64,000 nt of DNA, taken from assembly GCF_003202405.1 (NCBI RefSeq), contig NZ_QJHL01000001.1, forward strand, positions 2,046,001 through 2,110,000. Reading direction: 5' to 3'. Position 1 is the stretch's first letter; each line of letters opens with the position of its first letter. Of this stretch, positions 19,769-29,189 are shown in pieces. The notes below the pieces were generated by a model. The model worked only from the letters and a program-made list of their open reading frames with translations. It made no database searches and was not told where the DNA came from. Source of the stretch: Flavobacterium hydrophilum (GTDB taxonomy: Bacteria > Bacteroidota > Bacteroidia > Flavobacteriales > Flavobacteriaceae). The position numbers and the translations under genes were made by a program.

Positions 19769-19992
19769 AATGAATTTGGGGTTAATTTTTACTACTTTAA
19801 TGAACGCCGAAATTATGAAAAATTACTTCTAAAATTACGCTTCAGTTAACATTAAATTGTGAATTTTATTTAAAATTGATTTATTCTGAAGTCTTAAAAT
19901 TACAACGTTTTAATAATCAATAAATTATAAAAAAATAAAATCAGCGAATTAACCTTTTTTTTTACTAAATTTTCTAAAAAGAATTAAAAAGA

Positions 19993-21342
19993 TCATCTTT
20001 CTTCTTCTTTTTTTACAACTTTTCTTGCAACTTCAATCTTAAATTTCCTGCCTTTCATCTTCTCTTCTTTCACATTTTTAAGCAGGTCTTTTACTTTATT
20101 ATATTTTACCGCTGCAAACGAAATAAAATCTTTTACTTCAATCAAACCTAAATCCCCTTTTTCGAGTTTTCCTTTTTGAGAAAAGAATCCTACAATATCA
20201 ATTTTATTCAATTTTGTTTTTTTTCCACCACTGATATAAATTGTTTGAAATTCCGGTGGTTTCGGCAGAGTAGTCATATTTTCTACTTTTAAAACTTCCA
20301 TGCCATAATCGATATAATCAAATTGCTTTTCACTTTCGTGAATGATAATATAAGCCGTTCCTGATGCCTGCATACGTGCAGTTCGACCGTTCCTATGTGT
20401 AAATTCATCTTCTTTTAAAGGTAAATGATAATGAATCACATGCTTCATTTCAGGAATATCCAAACCACGGGCAGCCAAATCTGTAGTGATTAAATAACTC
20501 ATACTTCCATTTCTAAACTGAATTAAGGCACGCTCACGTTCCTCCTGATCCATTCCTCCATGATAATAAACGGAATAAATTCCTTTTTCATTTAAAGTAT
20601 CACTAATCCGTTCAGCCGCATCACGATGATTACAAAAAATAATAGCCGATTGTGATTTCAAAGAACAAATTAAATTAAACAAACTTTCTAATTTATCCTT
20701 AGCAGGTGAAATCACCATTTTCATAGAAAGATTGGCTTTTTCTTCTTCTTCCGGAATAAAATCTAAAACCGTTGGATTAATTACTCTTGTGTATTTTGGA
20801 ATCTCAATATCCGAAGTAGCGGAAACAAGTACTCTTTTGTTTAATTTCGATAATTTCCCAATGATATAAGACATTTGCTCATGAAAACCCAATTGCAATG
20901 ACTTATCAAATTCATCCAGAATTAAAGTCTGAATTTTATCTGTTCTAAAAGTTTCTCTGTCAATATGATCGGCTATTCTTCCCGGAGTTCCAATTAAAAC
21001 AGCAGGCGGATTGCTTAAGTTTTTAATTTCAGTATCAATTGAGTGACCTCCATAGCAAATATTTACTTTATATGAAGTCCCCATCTTTTTCCAAACCTGT
21101 TCAATTTGCAAGCCTAATTCACGTGAAGGAACCAGAATCAGACATTGAACCGAAAGAATTTCGGGTTGTAATAATTCTAAAATCGGTAATAAAAAGGCTA
21201 ATGTTTTTCCGGAACCTGTAGGTGAAAGCAATAAAACATTGTTGTCATTTAAAATAGCATCCTGAGCTGTCTCCTGCATTTCGTTTAGGCTTTTAATCCC
21301 TAAATTCGAAAGTATATTGTTGGAATGGTGATTCTTGTTCAT
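19993..21342 (-). CDS. DEAD-box RNA helicase with DbpA-type RNA-binding domain
   Basis: A 449-residue helicase. Q-motif near residue 15, Walker A SPTGSGKT (residues 40-47), motif II DEFD in place of DEAD, motif III SATS, motif V TDLAARGLDIP and motif VI HRNGRTAR. The last 75 residues (KLNKIDIVGFFSQKGKLEKG) resemble the DbpA/CsdA RNA-recognition domain, which directs DbpA to 23S rRNA hairpin 92. A role in ribosome assembly or RNA remodelling is therefore likely. The C-terminus is basic. Confidence 0.88.
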   Translation of the reverse strand: MNKNHHSNNILSNLGIKSLNEMQETAQDAILNDNNVLLLSPTGSGKTLAFLLPILELLQPEILSVQCLILVPSRELGLQIEQVWKKMGTSYKVNICYGGHSIDTEIKNLSNPPAVLIGTPGRIADHIDRETFRTDKIQTLILDEFDKSLQLGFHEQMSYIIGKLSKLNKRVLVSATSDIEIPKYTRVINPTVLDFIPEEEEKANLSMKMVISPAKDKLESLFNLICSLKSQSAIIFCNHRDAAERISDTLNEKGIYSVYYHGGMDQEERERALIQFRNGSMSYLITTDLAARGLDIPEMKHVIHYHLPLKEDEFTHRNGRTARMQASGTAYIIIHESEKQFDYIDYGMEVLKVENMTTLPKPPEFQTIYISGGKKTKLNKIDIVGFFSQKGKLEKGDLGLIEVKDFISFAAVKYNKVKDLLKNVKEEKMKGRKFKIEVARKVVKKEEER

Positions 21343-21505
21343 TTTGCAAAAGTAGCGAAATTAATTTGGGATGCTATTTTTTTTAATTTCAACTTAATTA
21401 TCTGATTTTTATAATCTCTTTTAGAAATCGTGTTTCATACTTATTATGTTTTAATTATTTTTGAGTCACGGCAATAAATGCTGATCTTACTCTAAATTAT
21501 AAACT

Positions 21506-21856
21506 ATGGAAAAACACAGAATCTTTACCACATCATTTTCAAGTGTATATCCACATTATATCAATAAGGCTGAAAGAAAAGGCCGTACAAAAGCAGAGGT
21601 AGACGAAATAATTCTTTGGTTAACTGGTTATACACGCCAGGAATTGAAAAAAATAATAGAAAACAAAAAAGATTTTGAGGCTTTTTTCGCTGAGGCACCG
21701 CAACTAAATCCAAATGTTTCAAAAATAACCGGCGTAATTTGTGGATATCGGATAGAAGAAATAGAAGACAAACTCATGCAGAAAATTCGCTATTTAGACA
21801 AACTGGTTGATGAACTGGCTAAAGGAAAGTCTATGGAAAAGATTTTACGTAAGTAA
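21506..21856 (+). CDS. DUF2200 family protein
   Basis: A 116-residue cytoplasmic protein that matches DUF2200 over its full length: [20 protein letters not shown] at the start, [12 protein letters not shown], and a C-terminal [19 protein letters not shown]. The function of the family is unknown. The gene lies 45 bp before the Crp-type regulator gene. Confidence 0.8.
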   Translation: MEKHRIFTTSFSSVYPHYINKAERKGRTKAEVDEIILWLTGYTRQELKKIIENKKDFEAFFAEAPQLNPNVSKITGVICGYRIEEIEDKLMQKIRYLDKLVDELAKGKSMEKILRK

Positions 21857-21901
21857 ATTTATAATTTAAGTTAACCTAAAATATACAAAACTAATTCATA
21901 A

Positions 21902-22459
21902 ATGATACAGTTTTTAAGATCATTACAAATCATTTCTGAGTCAGAACTTGAGAAATTAAAAGACATAACAAAAAATAAAATCCTCCAAAAAAACGACTAT
22001 TTAATTCAGGAAGGAAATATTTGTAATGAAATTGTACTAATAAAAACGGGTATACTTCGCTCATTTTACAGAAATAGTGAAGGCAACGAAATAACTAAAT
22101 GTATTGCTTTTGAAAATGAACTTGCATGTGCCTACTCCAGTTTCATAACGCAACAGCCAACTTTTGAAAATATTCAGGCAATATGTAATACCGAAGTAAT
22201 TGTATTGAACAGAAAGGATTTATATAACTTATATGAAAACAGTCAGGAATGGCAAAAACTTGGACGCTTGTTAACTGAATTAGAATACATACAACTAGAA
22301 AACAGAACCGTTTCATTTCAAAAACAAACTGCTCAGGAAAGATATGACACACTTATAAACAATCATTCAAAATACCTGAAGTATATCCCTTTAAAATATC
22401 TTTCCTCTTATTTAGGAATAACATCCAGACATTTAAGCCGATTGCGAAAAACGAATTAA
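21902..22459 (+). CDS. Crp/Fnr-family transcriptional regulator
   Basis: A 185-residue regulator. Residues 15-115 form a cyclic-nucleotide-binding-like beta roll (LIQEGNICNEIVLIKTGILR), and the short C-terminus carries a helix-turn-helix (KYLSSYLGITSRHLSRLRK). It lacks the RS-type cAMP phosphate-binding signature, as most Bacteroidota members of this group do, so the effector is unknown. A 10-bp palindrome GACAATTGTC lies just after the stop. Confidence 0.85.
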   Translation: MIQFLRSLQIISESELEKLKDITKNKILQKNDYLIQEGNICNEIVLIKTGILRSFYRNSEGNEITKCIAFENELACAYSSFITQQPTFENIQAICNTEVIVLNRKDLYNLYENSQEWQKLGRLLTELEYIQLENRTVSFQKQTAQERYDTLINNHSKYLKYIPLKYLSSYLGITSRHLSRLRKTN

Positions 22460-22528
22460 TTTTAGGACAATTGTCTATTTTTTTGAAATCGATAATTAAT
22501 TTCTTTGTATAAATGTAAACATATATTC

Positions 22529-23437
22529 ATGCAAAGAATTGTAAATACAAATCCGACTAAAGTTAAAAACAAAATTCCGATAATTCTAAATCGCTGTCTG
22601 GCAAAAACAAAAAACGGAGAAATTGAATATGTTGATGAAGGAAAAGGAATTCCCATTTTGTTTATCCACGGAACACTGTCTAACTCCAATACATGGAGAA
22701 AAATCATTCCTGAGTTAAGTTCAATATACAGATGTATTGCTATTGATTTGCCACTTGGAGGGCATTCCGTACCTTTAGAAAATAAAGTAAAATTATCTCC
22801 TAACGGGATAGCAAATATTATCAAAGATTTTTTAGACTATTTAACCATAGATAAAATCATAATTGTATCTAATGATACCGGAGGAGCTTATACACAGATT
22901 TTTACTTCACTCTATCCTGAAAGTATTGACAAATTAATTTTTTCAAATTGTGAAGTCATGGAGGTTTTTCCTCCATTAAAATTCAAATATTTAATTAAAG
23001 CTGTAAAAATTCCCGGCTTTACTTTTCTTTTAGGAAATGCTTTTAGGATAAAAAGTCTCCTTACTTCTGATATGATGATGGGATTATTATCGCATAGTTT
23101 AACCAATGAGGAACTTTCTGAACTTTATTTAAAATCTTTTATTACTGACAAAATTGTTCGTGAAAATTTCGTTTCAAATGTAAAAACCTGGTCGCCAAAA
23201 TATACCATTGAAGCTGCGGACAAATTAAAAGCTTTCGAAAATCCTGTTCTTATTCTATGGGGAGAAGATGATAAAAAGCTATTTCCGATAAAATTAGGAC
23301 AACAATTAAAAAGTATTTTCAGGAATTCTAAATTGATTGTAATTCCAAATTCAAAAACATACGTTCAGGAAGATCAGCCTGAAATTGTAATTAGAGAGCT
23401 TATTAGTTTTATAGGGAGTTCAGCTTCATCAAGATGA
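22529..23437 (+). CDS. Alpha/beta hydrolase (possible Asp nucleophile)
   Basis: About 302 residues from the ATG at 22529; the frame is also open to a TTG at 22505, but that extension is not conserved-looking. The oxyanion region is FIHGTLSNSNTW, and the nucleophile elbow reads SNDTGG, placing Asp where Ser is usual, as in haloalkane dehalogenases and epoxide hydrolases. The acid is the Asp in LWGEDDKK. At the usual histidine the sequence is PNSKTYVQEDQPE, without His, so catalysis by a standard triad is doubtful. It ends 5 bp from the convergent NUDIX gene. Confidence 0.78.
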   Translation: MQRIVNTNPTKVKNKIPIILNRCLAKTKNGEIEYVDEGKGIPILFIHGTLSNSNTWRKIIPELSSIYRCIAIDLPLGGHSVPLENKVKLSPNGIANIIKDFLDYLTIDKIIIVSNDTGGAYTQIFTSLYPESIDKLIFSNCEVMEVFPPLKFKYLIKAVKIPGFTFLLGNAFRIKSLLTSDMMMGLLSHSLTNEELSELYLKSFITDKIVRENFVSNVKTWSPKYTIEAADKLKAFENPVLILWGEDDKKLFPIKLGQQLKSIFRNSKLIVIPNSKTYVQEDQPEIVIRELISFIGSSASSR

Positions 23438-23442
23438 AATAA

Positions 23443-24054
23443 TTACTGACTTTTGATATCTATTCTATCCTCTTCAAACAATAATTTGATGTTTTCATAA
23501 GAGTTAGTAAGAGCCTCCTTGATTTGTTCAGGGTTTAACCAGGCTACTTTCTCAATACCTTCTTCGATTTGTCCATGTGGAGTTCCTTCAAAATCTGAAT
23601 GCATTTCGAACCAATGTGTAATTTTGAGTTTGTATTTTCCATTGCGTTTAAAAACATGATATGTTTTTTCGAGTTTGTTTGTAATTCTCAATTTTCCAAC
23701 ACCAGTCTCCTCTTCTACTTCCCTCATGGCCGTGTTCTCGATTTCTTCGCCTTTTTCGGTTCCACCTTTTGGCAGATCCCATTTTCCGTTTCTGAAAATA
23801 AACAAAACTTCTCCTTTTTTATTATAAACTAATCCACCACCGGCTTTATTAACAGGTATTTTAGCCTTTAAGGTTTTCATTATTTCCTTTTCGTCAGGAT
23901 GATACAGATAAGCTTTCTGAATTTTATTTTGAAACATTTTCACGATGACCTGCTCTATATCAATACTTTCCAACAAGAATAATTGAAAATTAGTCTCCTT
24001 TGAGATTTCATTTGTCAAAAAAAGTGGTTTGTCGTTCACAAAAACTTTATACAT
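23443..24054 (-). CDS. NUDIX hydrolase
   Basis: A 203-residue protein with a complete Nudix box in its middle (GGTEKGEEIENTAMREVEEE, then TGV), fitting GX5EX7REUXEEXGU. The N-terminal 80 residues are a helical extension. Such enzymes hydrolyse nucleoside diphosphates linked to another group; the substrate cannot be told. The start codon is only 7 bp from the pyrE start on the opposite strand, so its promoter must lie inside pyrE. Confidence 0.85.
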   Translation of the reverse strand: MYKVFVNDKPLFLTNEISKETNFQLFLLESIDIEQVIVKMFQNKIQKAYLYHPDEKEIMKTLKAKIPVNKAGGGLVYNKKGEVLFIFRNGKWDLPKGGTEKGEEIENTAMREVEEETGVGKLRITNKLEKTYHVFKRNGKYKLKITHWFEMHSDFEGTPHGQIEEGIEKVAWLNPEQIKEALTNSYENIKLLFEEDRIDIKSQ

Positions 24055-24057
24055 TTG
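24050..24057 (+). promoter_or_regulatory. Promoter for pyrE (-7 box TACATTTG)
   Basis: TACATTTG fits TAnnTTTG, with TTTG at 24028-24031 and an 18-bp spacer. It ends 4 bp before the pyrE ATG, which would make the transcript nearly leaderless. It overlaps the first codons of the divergent NUDIX gene. Confidence 0.5.
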
Positions 24058-24061
24058 TACT

Positions 24062-24706
24062 ATGATTTTTAATAAAGATACCGCCGAAAAAACAGCAGAA
24101 TTGCTTTTGCAAATAAATGCAATTAAATTGAATCCAGAAAATCCTTTTACATGGGCTTCTGGATGGAAATCACCTATTTATTGTGATAATAGGTTAATTC
24201 TTTCATTTCCTGCCATCCGAAATTATGTTCGTGATGAGTTTGCGAAAAATATAGAAAAACAATTTGGTAAACCAGATGTTATTGCCGGAGTTGCCACAGG
24301 AGCCATTGGAATTGGGATTCTTGTTGCTGAAAGTCTGGGATTGCCTTTTGTATATGTCCGTCCGGAAGCCAAAAAACATGGAAGACAAAACCAGGTTGAG
24401 GGTTTTTTACAAAAAGGACAAAATGTTGTTGTTGTTGAAGATTTAATTAGTACAGGAAACAGTAGCTTAATGGCTGTAGAAGCCTTACGCAATGAAGGAG
24501 CTAATATTAAAGGGATGGCAGCAATTTTTACTTACGGTTTTAATGTTGCTCAGGAGAATTTCAAAAATGCAAATATTGACTTGTACACGCTAAGTAATTA
24601 TGAAAATTTATTAGATTTAGCAGTTCAGAAACAATATATAAGCGAAGATCAACAGACAGCTTTACAAGAATGGAGTTTGAGCCCATCAACTTGGGGGCAG
24701 GAATAG
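24062..24706 (+). CDS. pyrE: Orotate phosphoribosyltransferase
   Basis: About 214 residues. It has the substrate region FTWASGWKSPIYCDNR, the signature VIAGVATGAIGIG and the PRPP-binding loop VVVVEDLISTGNSS, as in PyrE, which converts orotate and PRPP to OMP in pyrimidine synthesis. The ATG at 24062 is chosen; an upstream in-frame GTG-type start at 24029 would overlap the divergent NUDIX start and adds 11 unconserved residues. Confidence 0.94.
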   Translation: MIFNKDTAEKTAELLLQINAIKLNPENPFTWASGWKSPIYCDNRLILSFPAIRNYVRDEFAKNIEKQFGKPDVIAGVATGAIGIGILVAESLGLPFVYVRPEAKKHGRQNQVEGFLQKGQNVVVVEDLISTGNSSLMAVEALRNEGANIKGMAAIFTYGFNVAQENFKNANIDLYTLSNYENLLDLAVQKQYISEDQQTALQEWSLSPSTWGQE

Positions 24707-24860
24707 ATTTTCAAAATTTGTTTAGCTCTTTTTGGAATTTGGTATTTAAAAAACTGGAATTTCATTAAAGCTTAAGCTTTGTAAACTTACAATTTCAACT
24801 CAAAGAAATAAAAAACCTTGCGCTTTTTGCGGTTAAAAAAAATAACAAACAAAAAATAAT

Positions 24861-25253
24861 ATGAACTTAGAAAGTCCAAAAGTTACTGTTCAGAAATCAG
24901 CTCAGGATTTATTTGATTTATTGACTGATGTAAAGAATTTTGAAAAATTAATGCCGGAAAATATTGCCAAATTTGAAGTAATTGGCGAAGATGCTTTTAT
25001 TTTTGGACTAAAAGGGATGCCGGAAATAAAACTTAAAATGAAGGATAAAGTGGCGCCCAACAAAATTATTTTAGGAGCTGCAAGCGATAAACTTCCTTTT
25101 ACTTTAGTTTCAAATATCGAAAGCGTTTCTGATTCATCAAGTGAAGTTCAATTATTATTTGAAGGAGAATTTAATCCAATGATGGCTATGATGATTAAGG
25201 GGCCTATTAGCAAATTTATTGAAACGTTAGCTATTAATATGACTAAATTATAA
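24861..25253 (+). CDS. SRPBCC-fold protein
   Basis: A 130-residue protein with the SRPBCC/START-like pattern: VTVQKSAQDLFDLLTDVKNF at the start (strand, then helix), central strands, and a C-terminal helix (MMIKGPISKFIETLAINMTK). These proteins bind hydrophobic ligands in a deep pocket; no ligand is predicted. It follows pyrE by 154 bp and is followed by a terminator. Confidence 0.75.
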   Translation: MNLESPKVTVQKSAQDLFDLLTDVKNFEKLMPENIAKFEVIGEDAFIFGLKGMPEIKLKMKDKVAPNKIILGAASDKLPFTLVSNIESVSDSSSEVQLLFEGEFNPMMAMMIKGPISKFIETLAINMTKL

Positions 25254-25287
25254 TAAATTGGTTTATTAATTTCCTATTTTACAATTT

Positions 25288-25315
25288 AAAAAGCCTGATT
25301 CAATCAGGCTTTTTT
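25288..25315. terminator. Bidirectional terminator
   Basis: AGCCTGAT / ATCAGGCT stem with a 3-base loop, flanked by A and T runs. It separates the SRPBCC gene (+) from birA (-). Confidence 0.85.
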
Positions 25316-25330
25316 ATTTCCATCCTCAAT

Positions 25331-26059
25331 TTAATAATGCATTTGGATTTCTTTAATATCAAATTCTGAAACCGAATCATCTTCTAATAAAATTTGTATT
25401 TTTCCAGTAGAAGAAACTCCTTGAATTATCCCCATGAAATTTTGGTTTTCGAGGTTTTTAAATACAGTTGGGATGCCTTTTCGAAATAAAGAATTGAAAT
25501 ATTCTTTCCAAAAAAGTGCAGAATTAGTTTCCCACAATTCTATTTTCTCTCTTATTTTTTTAATGATAAAAAAAGGTAAAGAATCTTTATCAAAATCTAC
25601 GTTGCAAATTACTTTTAGTGAAGAAGCATTTGGTAAATGTTCAAAATTTATTTGGTTAACATTTAAGCCTAACCCTACTACTGACACAATTCTGCCATCA
25701 CTCTTGATGGTATTTTCGATAAGTATGCCACCAATTTTTTTATTGTATGACATAATGTCGTTTGGCCATTTTATACTTAAATTAGGAATATCTAAAGATT
25801 TTAATGTTTCAATAACTGCTAATGAAACTATGATACTTATATTAAAAACCTGCTCGTTATCATACAAAAAATCCTTAACCAAAACACTCATAATTAAGTT
25901 TTTACCTGATTCAGACTCCCATTTAGCTCCCATCTGGCCTTTTCCTTTTGTCTGATTTTCAGCTGTTACCACTGTAAAATTATCCAGTTCATCCTGACTT
26001 GATAATGCCTTAAGAAAGTCGTTTGTTGAATCTATGGCATCGAGTTTGATTAGTTTCAT
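25331..26059 (-). CDS. birA: Biotin--[acetyl-CoA-carboxylase] ligase
   Basis: A 242-residue single-domain BirA without the DNA-binding N-terminus of E. coli BirA. Conserved features: DSTNDFL (9-15), the biotin/ATP loop KGKGQMGAKWES near residues 39-50 in place of GRGRxGRxW, IKWPNDI, and GGILIEN. It makes biotinyl-AMP and biotinylates carboxylase carrier domains. It is divergent from rsfS with a 93-bp gap. Confidence 0.92.
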   Translation of the reverse strand: MKLIKLDAIDSTNDFLKALSSQDELDNFTVVTAENQTKGKGQMGAKWESESGKNLIMSVLVKDFLYDNEQVFNISIIVSLAVIETLKSLDIPNLSIKWPNDIMSYNKKIGGILIENTIKSDGRIVSVVGLGLNVNQINFEHLPNASSLKVICNVDFDKDSLPFFIIKKIREKIELWETNSALFWKEYFNSLFRKGIPTVFKNLENQNFMGIIQGVSSTGKIQILLEDDSVSEFDIKEIQMHY

Positions 26060-26152
26060 TCAAGTAATTTAAATAACTTAATTTAATATTTTGTTAAGGT
26101 TCAAAAATAATCACAAATTTTGGTAACTTTACAAATTCATATAAAATAATTC

Positions 26153-26524
26153 ATGGCGAAAAAGACTATTAATAATGATGTTCTATTGGCGAACATAATC
26201 AAAGGAATTGAAGAAGTAAAAGGAAATGATATCGATATTCTTGACTTAAGAGAAATAGACACGGCTGTTTGTGACTATTTTGTAATTTGTAACGGAAGTT
26301 CAAATACTCAGGTTAACGCCATTGTAAACTCAATTCAAAAAACAGTATCTAAAGACCTAAAAGATAAACCCTGGCACGTAGAAGGGACCGATAATGCAGA
26401 ATGGGTTCTTATGGATTATGTGCATATCGTGGTACATGTTTTTCAAAAGCACATTCGTGAATACTACAATATCGAAAGCCTTTGGGGTGACGCCAAAATA
26501 ACTACAATCGAAAACAAATACTAA
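26153..26524 (+). CDS. rsfS: Ribosomal silencing factor
   Basis: A 123-residue RsfS/Iojap protein with the pattern DIDILDLREIDTAVCDYFVI and the conserved DNAEWVLMDYVHIVVHVF. RsfS binds ribosomal protein L14 and blocks subunit joining during starvation. It is 18 bp upstream of ftsH, likely in the same operon. TAACTTTA at 26124 is a near-match to the -7 box. Confidence 0.93.
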   Translation: MAKKTINNDVLLANIIKGIEEVKGNDIDILDLREIDTAVCDYFVICNGSSNTQVNAIVNSIQKTVSKDLKDKPWHVEGTDNAEWVLMDYVHIVVHVFQKHIREYYNIESLWGDAKITTIENKY

Positions 26525-26542
26525 AAGAAATTTTCTCTACTA

Positions 26543-28468
26543 ATGGCTAAAGATAATAATCCAAATCCAGGTAAATTTAAGATAAGTCCCTGGTTAATAT
26601 ACACCGCTATACTCCTTGTATTTTTATTTATAAGTTTTGCAACAGGAGGCTCTAATTTAAGCGAACCAGCCCAATTGAAATCGTCTGACATTGATAATAT
26701 GTTAGCCAAAGGGCAAATTAAAAATGTTATTATTTTCAATAATAAAGATGCTGAAATTTATCTTTCTGATGCAGCACTAAAAGATCCAGCGAATAAAAAG
26801 GTCGCTAAAGATATGTTTGACAGACCTAACAAAGGTCCTCATTACACGACTAAGTTTGGTGATTTAAAATCTTTTCAGGAAAAACTTGATAAGGCTAAGG
26901 CTGAAAAAAAATTAGTTGATTATGATTTTAAAGAAGCAAGTAACTGGAGCGATATCTTAGTTAGCTTACTCCCTATCATCATCATCATTGGTGTATGGAT
27001 TTTCATAATGCGTAAAATGTCTGGTGGAGCCGGTGGCGGTGGTGGACAAATTTTTAACATCGGAAAATCTAAAGCTAAACTTTTTGACGAAAAAACTGAT
27101 ATTAAAACAACATTTAAGGATGTTGCCGGTTTAGAAGGAGCCAAAGAAGAAATTCAGGAAATTGTTGAATTCCTTAAAAATCCTGAAAAATACACTAACC
27201 TGGGAGGTAAAATTCCAAAAGGTGCTTTACTTGTAGGACCTCCGGGAACAGGTAAAACTTTGCTTGCAAAAGCTGTTGCAGGAGAAGCTCAGGTACCTTT
27301 CTTCTCTTTATCTGGTTCTGATTTTGTTGAAATGTTTGTAGGTGTCGGAGCGTCGCGTGTTCGTGACTTGTTCAAACAGGCTAAGGAAAAATCTCCTGCC
27401 ATTATTTTCATTGATGAAATTGATGCTGTTGGTAGAGCGAGAGGAAAAAGTAATATGTCTGGCGGAAATGACGAAAGAGAGAATACTTTGAACCAATTAC
27501 TAACCGAAATGGATGGTTTTGGAACAAACTCCAACGTAATTGTTTTAGCAGCAACCAACAGAGCCGATGTACTTGACAAAGCCTTGATGCGTGCTGGCCG
27601 TTTTGACAGACAAATTTTTGTTGACTTACCGGACATTCGTGAAAGAGCTGAAATTTTTCAGGTACACTTAAAACCGATCAAAAAAGTTGAAGGTCTTGAT
27701 TTAGATTTCTTAGCAAAACAAACTCCGGGCTTCTCCGGTGCTGATATTGCAAATGTTTGTAATGAAGCGGCTCTAATTGCTGCACGTAACAACAAAGCTG
27801 CAGTAGACAGACAAGATTTCTTAGATGCTGTTGACAGAATCATCGGTGGTCTTGAAAAGAAAAACAAAATTATTACTCCAGACGAAAAGAGAGCAATTGC
27901 AATTCACGAAGCAGGCCACGCCACTGTAAGCTGGATGTTAGAGCATGCTGCTCCATTGATCAAAGTAACTATTGTTCCTCGTGGACAAAGTTTAGGAGCT
28001 GCATGGTATTTACCTGAAGAAAGACAAATCGTAAGAACAGATCAAATGTTAGACGAAATGTGTGCTACTATGGGGGGAAGAGCTGCTGAAAAAGTAACTT
28101 TTGACAGAATTTCAACTGGTGCATTAAGCGATTTGGAAAAAGTTACACGTCAGGCTCGAGCTATGGTAACGATTTATGGTTTGAATGATAAAATTGGTAA
28201 TGTTACTTATTACGATTCAACAGGACAGAGTGAATATAATTTTTCTAAACCATATTCTGATGAAACTGCTAAAATTATTGATGCTGAAATCTCAGAATTA
28301 ATTGAAGGTCAATATCAAAGAGCTATTCAAATTTTAGAAGAAAACAAAGACAAGCTAAATCAACTTGCCGATATATTGATTGAAAAAGAAGTTATTTTTA
28401 AAGATGACTTAGAAACAATATTTGGAAAACGTACTTTTGACAAAAATTTAGGAGAAGTAGTTTCGTAA
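26543..28468 (+). CDS. ftsH: ATP-dependent zinc metalloprotease FtsH
   Basis: A 641-residue inner-membrane AAA protease. Helix 1 is at residues 16-35, a periplasmic domain follows, and helix 2 is at 138-156. The AAA module has Walker A GPPGTGKT (232-239), FIDEID (289-294) and the second region of homology with arginine fingers (about 338-355). The zinc site is HEAGH (455-459). It degrades membrane and regulatory proteins. A Gly-rich linker (residues 160-168) joins membrane and AAA parts. Confidence 0.96.
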   Translation: MAKDNNPNPGKFKISPWLIYTAILLVFLFISFATGGSNLSEPAQLKSSDIDNMLAKGQIKNVIIFNNKDAEIYLSDAALKDPANKKVAKDMFDRPNKGPHYTTKFGDLKSFQEKLDKAKAEKKLVDYDFKEASNWSDILVSLLPIIIIIGVWIFIMRKMSGGAGGGGGQIFNIGKSKAKLFDEKTDIKTTFKDVAGLEGAKEEIQEIVEFLKNPEKYTNLGGKIPKGALLVGPPGTGKTLLAKAVAGEAQVPFFSLSGSDFVEMFVGVGASRVRDLFKQAKEKSPAIIFIDEIDAVGRARGKSNMSGGNDERENTLNQLLTEMDGFGTNSNVIVLAATNRADVLDKALMRAGRFDRQIFVDLPDIRERAEIFQVHLKPIKKVEGLDLDFLAKQTPGFSGADIANVCNEAALIAARNNKAAVDRQDFLDAVDRIIGGLEKKNKIITPDEKRAIAIHEAGHATVSWMLEHAAPLIKVTIVPRGQSLGAAWYLPEERQIVRTDQMLDEMCATMGGRAAEKVTFDRISTGALSDLEKVTRQARAMVTIYGLNDKIGNVTYYDSTGQSEYNFSKPYSDETAKIIDAEISELIEGQYQRAIQILEENKDKLNQLADILIEKEVIFKDDLETIFGKRTFDKNLGEVVS

Positions 28469-28501
28469 TTTTTTAGCAAAATATTCAATATTTTTTAAAA
28501 T

Positions 28502-28538
28502 CTTAATTCAAAAGAGGCTTTTGAATTAAGATTTTTTT
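28502..28538 (+). terminator. Rho-independent terminator
   Basis: A perfect 13-bp stem (CTTAATTCAAAAG / CTTTTGAATTAAG), 3-base loop and T run after ftsH. TATCTTTG at its right edge (28538-28545) may be the -7 box of the next gene. Confidence 0.82.
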
Positions 28539-28582
28539 ATCTTTGAACGTTTTCAATTAACATGTAAAGTATTTCATATAAA

Positions 28583-29188
28583 ATGAGTTTTTTCAAAAAA
28601 ATATTTGGTACTGCCAATACTTCATCAGATGAAGAAAATGAAAGTGAGTATGGAAACAATCCTACCCCAAACAGTCATTTATCCATAGATGAGCAATTCA
28701 TTTTTAATTTTAAAAAAAATGGAGGAAAATTTTTGTATTGCGAAAACAAACAGGAAGTTGAAGAACAACTAGAAAATATTTTAGAAGAAAATGATTGGTT
28801 TGAAAGTGAAGCTTTATGTTATGAACCAAGGCTTTTCCCTTTATTAGAAGAAAACAAACTATTATATATTTCACCTAAAAGCCCAAAATTTTTATTAGCT
28901 TCATGTGAAAATCTTATTGCTGATGAAGGATCCATTTTATTTTCATCAAAACAAATCAGGCAAGACAAACCAAATGAGCTGCCGGCAAATATTGTCATAA
29001 TAGCAACTACAAGCCAAATACTCCCTATGAAAAGCGATGGTTTAAGCGCTATTAAAAGAAAATACGAAAGGGATTACCCTACGAATATTACAACAATAAA
29101 ATATTTCGAAAAAGCAAAAGAAGAAGATTTTACTCAATACGGAAGTGTTGCAAAAAATTTATACTTATTGCTGTTAGAGGACCTTTAA
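28583..29188 (+). CDS. LUD-domain protein (LutC/YkgG-like)
   Basis: A 201-residue protein with an N-terminal acidic low-complexity stretch (SSDEENESEYGNN) and a LUD-like domain: LLASCENLIADEGSILFSSK, NIVIIATTSQI, and a C-terminal YGSVAKNLYLLLLEDL. LUD proteins take part in lactate utilisation, but this stand-alone copy sits with phospholipid genes, so the role is uncertain. It is 1 bp from cdsA and likely co-transcribed. Confidence 0.68.
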   Translation: MSFFKKIFGTANTSSDEENESEYGNNPTPNSHLSIDEQFIFNFKKNGGKFLYCENKQEVEEQLENILEENDWFESEALCYEPRLFPLLEENKLLYISPKSPKFLLASCENLIADEGSILFSSKQIRQDKPNELPANIVIIATTSQILPMKSDGLSAIKRKYERDYPTNITTIKYFEKAKEEDFTQYGSVAKNLYLLLLEDL

Positions 29189-29189
29189 G

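Noticed and set aside
22466..22475. GACAATTGTC plus T run as a terminator after the Crp-type gene
   Set aside because: The palindrome has no loop and only five base pairs per arm; it could equally be an operator, so no feature is called.
24029..24061. Upstream start for pyrE
   Set aside because: The added 11 residues overlap the divergent NUDIX start and the pyrE promoter; the ATG at 24062 fits the family's usual N-terminus.
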